A stretch of 64,000 nt of DNA from Epilithonimonas zeae (lineage in GTDB: Bacteria; Bacteroidota; Bacteroidia; Flavobacteriales; Weeksellaceae): assembly GCF_023278365.1 (NCBI RefSeq), contig NZ_CP075338.1, positions 2,852,001 through 2,916,000 of the forward strand. Reading direction: 5' to 3'. Shown here one piece after another: positions 23,905-30,626 of the stretch. How positions within the stretch are numbered: the first letter of the stretch is position 1; each line of letters begins with the position of its first letter. The notes beneath the pieces are model-generated. The model was not told where the DNA came from. It was given only the letters and a program-made list of their open reading frames with translations, and ran no database searches. A program made the position numbers and the translations under genes.

Positions 23905-24273
23905 ATGGCAGACCATAACGAATTTGGTAAAATTGCAGAAGACTTGGCAGTTGATTTTTTAATTAAGAATCAATACAAGATTTTGGCTCGCAATTTCCGC
24001 TATCTGAAAGCAGAAGTTGATATCATTGCTGAAAAAGAAAATCAAATCGTTATCGTAGAAGTTAAAGCCAGAAATACAGATGCTTTTTTGGAACCTCAGG
24101 AAGCAGTTAACAAAAAGAAAATCAAACTATTAATCTCTGCTTCTAATTATTTTATTGAAGAAAATAATATAGATAAAGAAGTCCGATTTGATATTATTTC
24201 GGTGCTTCCAAACAAACAAAAAACTTTGGAAATCCATCATATTATTGATGCTTTCCAAAGTTTTGAAATATGA
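23905..24273 (+). CDS. YraN-family protein (UPF0102)
   Basis: 122 residues, about the usual size. The restriction-endonuclease-like core is visible: NEFGKIAEDLAVDFL, then LARNFRYLKAEVDIIAEKE and IVIVEVKAR, giving the D-x(n)-ExK metal site. Such proteins are widespread; a nuclease or Holliday-junction-resolvase role has been proposed from fold only. It follows ldcA on the same strand and probably shares its transcript. Confidence 0.9.
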   Translation: MADHNEFGKIAEDLAVDFLIKNQYKILARNFRYLKAEVDIIAEKENQIVIVEVKARNTDAFLEPQEAVNKKKIKLLISASNYFIEENNIDKEVRFDIISVLPNKQKTLEIHHIIDAFQSFEI

Positions 24274-24321
24274 TATCAAGTTTGAACTTAGGAAATCTCT
24301 CAAATTCAAATATTATCAAAC

Positions 24322-24822
24322 TTACTTTATCTCCACACATCCAACTCTTCCACCCGCATTTCCAGTGGGTTGTGTATGAAAATCGTCAACTCCAGCGTGG
24401 ATTACGATTGCTTTTCCGATAATATTTTTCATCGGGTCATCACATCCAAGACACCATTTGTCTGTTGAGAAAACCAGTTGTGCTTGACCATTTTTATCAG
24501 CCTCAAGATTGCCGATATCACCCATATGGAAATGTTCTGTATCCCATTTTCCGTGGTCATCTTTGGAAGGATTCCAATGTCCACCTGCCGAAGATGCATC
24601 GGTTGCACTGCAGTTTCCAAACTCGTGGATATGAACTGCGTGAAGACCAGGCGTTAATTTGAAAACACTCAAATCCATTTCGACTTTACCTTTTTTCTGA
24701 GTAAAGTTAGCCGTACCCTGAGTTAAAGTGTGTGATTTTGGACGAACGATGTATTGTTTCGAAACCGTTTTGCAGGAAGCAAGTGCTAAACCTGCAATAC
24801 CAATTAGTAATAAATTTTTCAT
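24322..24822 (-). CDS. sodC: Cu/Zn superoxide dismutase lipoprotein
   Basis: 166 residues. Lipobox with Cys17 (ALASC), so anchored to a membrane facing the periplasm. It converts superoxide to peroxide and oxygen. Metal ligands are all present: His64 and His66 (VHIHEF), His82, His90, His99, Asp102 and His149 (DDFHTQP). Cys71 and Cys162 probably form the conserved disulfide. An additional pair, Cys124 and Cys127 (WCLGC), is unusual and could form a second disulfide. Minus-strand TAAATTTG at 24865-24858 is the likely -7 element. Confidence 0.93.
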   Translation of the reverse strand: MKNLLLIGIAGLALASCKTVSKQYIVRPKSHTLTQGTANFTQKKGKVEMDLSVFKLTPGLHAVHIHEFGNCSATDASSAGGHWNPSKDDHGKWDTEHFHMGDIGNLEADKNGQAQLVFSTDKWCLGCDDPMKNIIGKAIVIHAGVDDFHTQPTGNAGGRVGCVEIK

Positions 24823-24885
24823 AGTTTTTAAAGTTAATTGTTATTTTTTCGATATAACAAATTTAAAGCCAATGTTATAAATAAT

Positions 24886-24901
24886 TGTTTTACGTGAAAC
24901 A
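24886..24901. promoter_or_regulatory. parS-like site upstream of sodC
   Basis: TGTTTTACGTGAAACA, one mismatch from the perfect 16-bp parS palindrome and two from the sites around mnmG. It lies about 20 bp upstream of the sodC -7 box, 12 kb from the other sites. It may be a weaker ParB site or a chance match. Confidence 0.5.
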
Positions 24902-24904
24902 TTT

Positions 24905-24975
24905 ACGGTTCGGGGAGTGATTTCTACGATTCGGTCATTTAAAATTTCAAATAATTCTTGACGACAATATCTTTG
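24905..24975 (+). promoter_or_regulatory. LytTR-like direct-repeat promoter of TonB receptor
   Basis: ACGGTTCGG (24905-24913) and ACGATTCGG (24926-24934) are separated by 12 bp; AAAATTTCAA follows 6 bp later and TATCTTTG (a TAnnTTTG -7 box) at 24968-24975. Upstream of 27544 the same four parts occur at identical spacing. Pairs of 9-bp direct repeats with 12-13 bp between them are the known form of LytTR-domain regulator sites; here the match to that consensus is partial. Confidence 0.65.
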
Positions 24976-25058
24976 AAGAAAATTAATGAGATATGAAATT
25001 TTCAATCTGAAAACAACAATTTGAATGATCTCAACCTTAAAAAATAAATAAACTACAT

Positions 25059-27290
25059 ATGAAAACTCAAAGTAAAGTCATCGGTCTATTATTATTTTTA
25101 ATAAGCATCAGTATTTGGTCACAAATTACTATTTCCGGAAAAGTGACCTATAAGAACAAGTCATTGAAAGACATCAATGTAACACTCAAAGATACTTATG
25201 ATGGCGCAACCACAGATGACAATGGAAATTACACTTTTACCACCACAGAAACTGGAGATAAAATTTTGGTTTTTTCAGGACAAAATTATGATGAAGTCGA
25301 GCTTCCCGTAAAAATTGAAGGAAAAAATATTTCTATGAATGCTAACCTCAAGGAACAAATCAGCGAAATCAATGCGGTGGTGATTACGGCGGGAAGTATA
25401 GAAGCCAGTGATAAGAAACGTGCAACAGCATTATTGACGCCATTGGATGTTTATACAACAGCTGGCGCCAACGGTCAGATTTCATCCGCTTTAGGTTATC
25501 TACCAGGCGTTCAGAAAGTGGGAGAGAGCGAAGGTTTATTCGTGCGTGGTGGAACTGGTGCAGAAACCAAAATATTTATGGATGGAAATCTAGTCAATAA
25601 TTATTTTACCAATTCAGTTCCGGGAATTGCCGGGAGAGACCGTTTCAACACATCTTTGTTTAAAGGGAATGTATTTTCAAGTGGCGGATATTCTGCAATC
25701 TATGGTCAGGCTTTATCATCGGTTTTAGTTTTAGAAAGTGTTGATTTGCCTGAACAGACTTCTTTTGATTTTGGCGTTTCTCCAATTTTTTTAAGCGCTA
25801 ATTACCAGAAACTGAATCAGAAGAAAACAGCTTCCTGGGGTGTTGCGGGCGGTTATTCTAATCTTGGATTGATGGGAAAACTATTCAATTTCAATACCGA
25901 TTTTGACAAACATCCTCAGGGTTATGGATTCGATGGAAACTTCAGAATTAAAACTAAAAAAGGCGGTTTCATCAAATATTACGGAAGTGTGGATGAGAAT
26001 AAAATGGCAGTCGGTTCCGAAAGTTTGGAAGAAGATTCTGACAAAAATATGGTCAGTCTGAAAGGGCAGAATATGTATCACAATTTGTCTTACAAAGAGA
26101 AATTCGGAAAGTATCTTTTGAATATCGGAACATCTTATACTTATAATTCCAATGATTTGAATTTTGCAACTTTTAAAGATAATGTCGAGCAATCTGATAC
26201 ACCAATCAATAATCAATCAAATTACATCAATACAAAAGCAGTTGTTGAAATAAAAATCAACAGGGCAAGTGTTTTAAGAGCCGGATTTGAATTGAATAAT
26301 GCTGATGAAACGATGAAATATGGAACTTTCGAAAGAAATTATAAAGATTTGATTTCGTCTGCTTTTGCTGAAACAGATTTGATTTTTACTAATAATTTGA
26401 CCGCAAAAATCGGAGCCAGATCAGAACATTCTTCTTATCTCGACAAATGGAATTTCTCTCCAAGAGCTGCGTTAGCTTACAGGATTTCCAAAGATTGGAC
26501 AACTTCTCTAGCATACGGAATCTTCTATCAAAATCCGGAGAGCAAATATCTCTACAGCAAGAATTTTGATTTTCAGAGAGCCGACCACTATATCTTTCAG
26601 GTTCAGAAAAACTCAGATGGAAGAAGCTTGAGATTTGAGGCATTTTATAAGAAATACGATGATTTGATTAAAACCATTTCATTAACGGAAAATGTCTCTT
26701 CAGCCAATAACCAATATTATCAGATTGCAAATAGTAATGCAGGTAAAGGCTTTGCAAAAGGAATCGAATTGTTCTGGAGAGATAAGAAAACCTTCAAAGA
26801 CATCGATTACTGGCTAACTTATTCCTATCTGGATTCCAAAAGAGATTTCTTAAACTATCCTTTTAGTTTAGCACCGAATTTTGCTTCGAAACATACATTC
26901 AATGCAGTGGCTAAGAAGTTTGTGATGGACTGGAAAACAGGATTTAATCTGTCTTATACTTATTCCAAAGGAAGACCTTATTATGATTTGGTTTCAGAAA
27001 ATGGAGAGAATATCGTTCGCCATCAAGGAAAACTGAAAGATTACAGCGGACTGAATTTGAGTATCAATTATGTTCCGAGCGTTGGAAAGAAAGATTCAAA
27101 GTCATTCACTGTATTTGTCTTGAGTATTAATAATATTCTTGGAAATAAAAATATTTACGGCTATAATTATTCTGCAGACGGAAACAGTAGAACAGCCGTT
27201 AGACCACCGGTTAATACGCTTGTTTTTGTAGGCGTATTTGTAAGTTTCGGGGTTGATAAAACGAATGATGCGATTAATAATAATTTGTAA
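25059..27290 (+). CDS. TonB-dependent receptor with CarboxypepD-like domain
   Basis: 743-residue outer-membrane receptor. Signal peptide 1-22 (ends WSQ), a carboxypeptidase-like regulatory domain (about 25-105: ISGKVTYKNKSLKDINVTLKD), a plug domain (LTPLDVYTTAGANGQISSALGYLPGV and VRGG near 155) and a beta barrel ending in an aromatic/Asn tail. It takes up a ligand using the TonB-ExbBD system; which one is not shown. It shares a promoter layout with the periplasmic protein gene at 27544, so the two are probably one regulon. Confidence 0.9.
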   Translation: MKTQSKVIGLLLFLISISIWSQITISGKVTYKNKSLKDINVTLKDTYDGATTDDNGNYTFTTTETGDKILVFSGQNYDEVELPVKIEGKNISMNANLKEQISEINAVVITAGSIEASDKKRATALLTPLDVYTTAGANGQISSALGYLPGVQKVGESEGLFVRGGTGAETKIFMDGNLVNNYFTNSVPGIAGRDRFNTSLFKGNVFSSGGYSAIYGQALSSVLVLESVDLPEQTSFDFGVSPIFLSANYQKLNQKKTASWGVAGGYSNLGLMGKLFNFNTDFDKHPQGYGFDGNFRIKTKKGGFIKYYGSVDENKMAVGSESLEEDSDKNMVSLKGQNMYHNLSYKEKFGKYLLNIGTSYTYNSNDLNFATFKDNVEQSDTPINNQSNYINTKAVVEIKINRASVLRAGFELNNADETMKYGTFERNYKDLISSAFAETDLIFTNNLTAKIGARSEHSSYLDKWNFSPRAALAYRISKDWTTSLAYGIFYQNPESKYLYSKNFDFQRADHYIFQVQKNSDGRSLRFEAFYKKYDDLIKTISLTENVSSANNQYYQIANSNAGKGFAKGIELFWRDKKTFKDIDYWLTYSYLDSKRDFLNYPFSLAPNFASKHTFNAVAKKFVMDWKTGFNLSYTYSKGRPYYDLVSENGENIVRHQGKLKDYSGLNLSINYVPSVGKKDSKSFTVFVLSINNILGNKNIYGYNYSADGNSRTAVRPPVNTLVFVGVFVSFGVDKTNDAINNNL

Positions 27291-27307
27291 ATGACTAAAA
27301 GGTTAAT

Positions 27308-27421
27308 CACAAAGGCACAATTAATTGAATCTGTACTGGATTTTTAAAGGTACAAAGATTAAATCGAAGATTTTTAGTGCCTTAAAACGGAAAGCATATT
27401 AATGAAATTTGTGTCTTTGTG
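27308..27421. repeat. Dispersed intergenic hairpin, CACAAAGG family
   Basis: CACAAAGGCACAA (27308-27320) faces TTGTGTCTTTGTG (27409-27421), 12 of 13 bases complementary, enclosing an AT-rich region with a further GTGCCTT. It lies between the TonB receptor and the 27435 promoter. Confidence 0.65.
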
Positions 27422-27434
27422 TTTAATAACAATT

Positions 27435-27505
27435 ACAGTTCAGACATCAAAAATAACAGTTCGGTAGAATAAAATTTCAATGAATAAAAACTCATTCTAT
27501 CTTTG
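27435..27505 (+). promoter_or_regulatory. LytTR-like direct-repeat promoter of 27544 gene
   Basis: ACAGTTCAG (27435-27443) and ACAGTTCGG (27456-27464) with a 12-bp gap, AAAATTTCAA after 6 bp, then TATCTTTG at 27498-27505. Both half-sites fit the published LytTR-type consensus pattern fully, which the upstream TonB copy does not. Confidence 0.7.
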
Positions 27506-27543
27506 AATCAGAAATTTAAAATAAACAATTAAAAAATATCCAA

Positions 27544-28185
27544 ATGAAAAATCTAATCTTAACAGCAGCATTACTTTTTGTAAGTACAATCACATTTGCA
27601 CAAACCGCTTTTGAAAAAGCAATGATAGAGAAAATCGCTAAAGTAGAAGACCACAAAACACCAGACGAATTCACAGCTTTAGCCAACGATTTTGACAGAA
27701 TCGGAATCAAAGAGTCTAAAGAATGGTTACCGTATTACTACGCTGCATTTGCAACGATTCAGAAAGGAAGAATCTTGATGAAAGATGGAAAAACATCAGA
27801 ACTAGATCCAGTTGCAGCCGATGCAGAAAAATATATTGCCAAAGCAGAAGCATTGAGTCCAAACAATGCCGAACTTTTCATCTTGAAAAAAATGACCAGT
27901 GGACTCAAAATGATGGTAGATCCAATGTCCAGATATATGACAGAAGCACCGATTGCACAGCAGGCTTTGGCAAAAGCACAGGAGCTTGACCCAAACAACC
28001 CAAGAATCACAGTTTTACAGGCAGAAGATGCATACTTCACACCAGAACAATTTGGTGGCAGTAAAGCAAGAGGAACAGAATTGTTCAAAAAAGCAGTAGA
28101 GCAGTTTGGAACTTACAAGTCAAAATCATCTCTTGACCCAAAATGGGGGAAAGGTGAAGCGGAATATTTCTCGAATCAGAAATAA
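27544..28185 (+). CDS. Periplasmic TPR-like protein
   Basis: 213 residues with a clear signal peptide (MKNLILTAALLFVSTITFAQ). The mature part is all-helical with TPR-like repeats: AEKYIAKAEALSPNNAELFIL, then AQQALAKAQELDPNNPRI. Such proteins usually serve as scaffolds or binding partners. No specific family recognised. Because it has the same promoter layout as the TonB receptor 250 bp upstream, I infer a role in the same uptake or stress process, in the periplasm. Confidence 0.8.
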   Translation: MKNLILTAALLFVSTITFAQTAFEKAMIEKIAKVEDHKTPDEFTALANDFDRIGIKESKEWLPYYYAAFATIQKGRILMKDGKTSELDPVAADAEKYIAKAEALSPNNAELFILKKMTSGLKMMVDPMSRYMTEAPIAQQALAKAQELDPNNPRITVLQAEDAYFTPEQFGGSKARGTELFKKAVEQFGTYKSKSSLDPKWGKGEAEYFSNQK

Positions 28186-28242
28186 TAGCGTAAAAGTTTC
28201 AGTATATTTAATGAGGTTGAATTTTTTAAATTTTAATAATAA

Positions 28243-28258
28243 ACGTCAAGATTTGTCG
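28243..28258. repeat. 16-mer shared with position 18098
   Basis: ACGTCAAGATTTGTCG, one base different from 18098-18113; lies between the TPR-like gene and the 28374 cassette. Confidence 0.4.
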
Positions 28259-28373
28259 TCAACCCAATTAATTTTGCATCAAATATTTCATTAAAATTAA
28301 CTTAAGGAAATATAAATCATATTGTTTTAATAACAATTATTATTAATTTTGTTTCATAAAAATAAGAATATAA

Positions 28374-29141
28374 ATGTTCGTACCTATTTCGACACAACAT
28401 TCTATTAGTAGAGTAACTGCAAATTTATTTTTAGCTCAGAATATTATTAAGCCTAAGGATATTCTTGATAAATTAACGGCAGAAAATAAGTTGAAAAGTT
28501 ATCAAAGAAAAGGTTTTGCACTTAATAAGCGTATAAACCTTACTAATAACCATTTACAGGTTATGAATGATGAGGTTATAGGTTTTTTGTTAGAAGAATT
28601 TGATAGTTCAGGTAAAAGTTTAAATTCTTTGAAGATTGAAAATATTGATGACCAATCTAAAGCTAGAATTAGTTTCGAAACAAAATTTTATACAAGATGG
28701 GTTGACTTTAATGATCGATTTGAAAATGACATTAATGTTTTAAATCAAACTTTTTCTTTCTATGTTGAAGCAATTTCATTAAATTACATTGACGAGTTTA
28801 ATTGGAATTCGCCATCAAAAATTCCTATTGAGGAAATATTCAATACAGAATCTGATTTACTAAATAGCAATTTCACAGATTCCCACAATGGAACTTTAGT
28901 TGTTATTTCTCAATCTGAACCCAAGAATGGAACCAAAGTTTATGAAGAGAAAAAAGAAATTTTATTTAATAATGATTTAAAGAAAGTTATAATAAATCAT
29001 ACTGTTGGTATAAAACTCGAAGATTATAAATTATGGAATAACGATATTCTTTCATTGTTTCAAGATGCTCACAATAAAAATAAAGATCTTTTAAAGAAGA
29101 TTTTAAAAGATTCGATAAAAGAACAGATTCATTTAACATAA
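28374..29141 (+). CDS. TIGR04255-like protein, cassette gene 1
   Basis: 255 residues, cytoplasmic. The middle segment, ISFETKFYTRWVDFNDRFENDI followed after about 20 residues by AISLNYIDEF, looks like the conserved centre of the TIGR04255 family, a sporadically distributed family of unknown function (pattern ...YT.W..F...L...... V...L.Y...F). The N-terminus (STQHSISRVTANLFLAQNII) is unlike a signal peptide. First of three tightly spaced genes (12 and 2 bp apart). Function unknown. The family call is by eye and could be wrong. Confidence 0.6.
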   Translation: MFVPISTQHSISRVTANLFLAQNIIKPKDILDKLTAENKLKSYQRKGFALNKRINLTNNHLQVMNDEVIGFLLEEFDSSGKSLNSLKIENIDDQSKARISFETKFYTRWVDFNDRFENDINVLNQTFSFYVEAISLNYIDEFNWNSPSKIPIEEIFNTESDLLNSNFTDSHNGTLVVISQSEPKNGTKVYEEKKEILFNNDLKKVIINHTVGIKLEDYKLWNNDILSLFQDAHNKNKDLLKKILKDSIKEQIHLT

Positions 29142-29153
29142 ATCTTTTATAAG

Positions 29154-29648
29154 ATGCTAATAACAACAACATTACTTTTAGGAGGCTTATCTGTTGAAGC
29201 CAGAAAACAAAGTTTTTTAGTTTCATATGGAGAAGATTTAGCGCAACAGAATATTGAATATTTATATGATTCTAATGATTCGATTCAAAATTTATATTTT
29301 TTAGACGATCACGAAAAATCTATCAGGATTAAGATTTTGGATGAACTTCAAAATATGAATGTTGATACACAAATAAAAATTAATGCAATAAACTTAATAA
29401 AAGAACTTCCAAGTTTATTTATTGAAAACTTTAACCCTGAGGATTTTTTTGAAACGTCTTATGGTACATTAATTTTAGATTTTATAAAAGAAGATTCGAA
29501 TTTCAACATTGAAATTGGGCAAAATTCTTTTGGATATTTTAGTGAAATTAATGGTAAGATTAACCATTTACAAGAAAATAAGAATATTGCATTTACTAAA
29601 AATTTCGGAAAATTAAATATTGACTTCTTAGATTTTTACGATAAATAA
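29154..29648 (+). CDS. Cassette gene 2, unknown
   Basis: 164 residues. The first 20 residues (MLITTTLLLGGLSVEARKQS) are mildly hydrophobic and might be a weak signal or membrane segment, but there is no positive N-terminus, so a soluble protein is also possible. The rest is acidic and helical (ILDELQNMNVDTQIKINAINLIKEL). Not recognised. It begins 12 bp after gene 1 and ends 2 bp before gene 3, so the three are one unit. Confidence 0.65.
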   Translation: MLITTTLLLGGLSVEARKQSFLVSYGEDLAQQNIEYLYDSNDSIQNLYFLDDHEKSIRIKILDELQNMNVDTQIKINAINLIKELPSLFIENFNPEDFFETSYGTLILDFIKEDSNFNIEIGQNSFGYFSEINGKINHLQENKNIAFTKNFGKLNIDFLDFYDK

Positions 29649-29650
29649 AT

Positions 29651-30223
29651 ATGATAATTCCACAAGAAATTGATTCTTCCGAATTGTTAGTCCGTTTTAT
29701 TTTCATTGATTATTTTAAGAAAAAAAACATTCATCCAGAGAGATTTGACAAAGGACAGGTTTTTCTAGATGATAGATTGTTTGGTATTTCTTTGCAAAGG
29801 GAAAACTATTGTAATGATAAGTTTTGTAAAGAAAGAGCTAAACTAATAGATAAAAAAGTTTATGTTGGTTTTTTAGTTTTTAGTAAAGAAGATTTTAATG
29901 AGGTTTGTAGTTCTTTCGCAAGAATCAGAGCTAATTTTGATGCTAAAATTGAATTTACTCCTTTAGATGAAAATAATGAATACTTAGCTTTTAGAAATAA
30001 TATTGATTCTGAGCAATTAGGAAATCCTAGTCATAGTGATATAGTCTATTACAACCCAGCTATTCAAGGAGATGAGTCTAATCCAAAAACAGCACTCAGA
30101 GCTTTTTCTCAACAATTATTTCCTAAATGTTGTCTAATATTAGATAACGATCCTGATAATGATAATTTTACAATGGATTCGGTTGCAAATCAGTACTATA
30201 ATTTTATTAGTAATCAGGAGTGA
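29651..30223 (+). CDS. Cassette gene 3, unknown
   Basis: 190 residues, soluble, not recognised. Features: a Cys pair spaced C-x4-C near residue 58 (YCNDKFCKE), LIDKKVYVGFLVF as a beta strand, a central NPSHSDIVYYNPA segment, and a second Cys pair CC (KCCLIL) near the end. The HSDI portion could be a small ligand-binding or catalytic site but that is a guess. Shares a transcript with genes 1 and 2; the unit closes with a terminator at 30283. Confidence 0.65.
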   Translation: MIIPQEIDSSELLVRFIFIDYFKKKNIHPERFDKGQVFLDDRLFGISLQRENYCNDKFCKERAKLIDKKVYVGFLVFSKEDFNEVCSSFARIRANFDAKIEFTPLDENNEYLAFRNNIDSEQLGNPSHSDIVYYNPAIQGDESNPKTALRAFSQQLFPKCCLILDNDPDNDNFTMDSVANQYYNFISNQE

Positions 30224-30282
30224 AATTTTTATTTGAATAAAATAATATAGAATTTATAATTTAATCAGAAGTATTATAAATT

Positions 30283-30315
30283 TTCCTTCGTCTTTGGCGA
30301 AGGAATTTTGTTTTT
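30283..30315 (+). terminator. Terminator of the three-gene cassette
   Basis: Stem TTCCTTCG (30283-30290) with CGAAGGAA (30298-30305), then TTTTG and TTTTT. Confidence 0.8.
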
Positions 30316-30360
30316 AACCATTCCCGTAACTTATTGATTTTTAATAAAATAGGCGCATCT

Positions 30361-30498
30361 GCCTCAACGAAGTGAATCAACGCCTCAACGTAATGAATCA
30401 ACGGCTCAACGAAGTGAATCTCAACGAAGTGAATCAGTGGCTCAACAGAATGAATCAATGGAACGACGTAATGAATCAATGGTTCAATAAAGTGGATT
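30361..30498. repeat. 21-bp tandem repeat, seven units
   Basis: Seven adjacent units, first copies GCCTCAACGAAGTGAATCAAC and close variants; lengths 21, 21, 18, 18, 21, 21 and 18 bp. All are multiples of three, and the minus strand stays open through the array as a heptad of the type LIHFVE(A/P). No spacers separate the units, so this is not a CRISPR array. Confidence 0.85.
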
Positions 30499-30626
30499 TT
30501 TTAGGATTTGAATCGCTTTTTGGAAAAATATGATAAGTTGATGAGATTTTTATGAATATGTATTTCCATTAATGACCTATTCTCCAAGAGATTTTATTAA
30601 TTTTGGAAACATTCAAAAAATTAAAA

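Larger units (their letters stand above)
30224..30626. other. Gap with terminator and tandem repeat
   Basis: 403 bp without a convincing gene: a terminator (30283-30310), a tandem repeat (30361-30498) and an AT-rich promoter-like region before the peptidase gene. A minus-strand open frame across the repeat is discussed with the repeat itself. Confidence 0.8.

Noticed and set aside
25059-28185. SusC/SusD-type polysaccharide locus
   Set aside because: The 27544 protein is too small and has TPR-like text, not SusD; no glycoside hydrolases are near.
30361-30498. Possible CRISPR array
   Set aside because: Units are contiguous with no spacers, the units differ in length in threes, and no cas gene is near.
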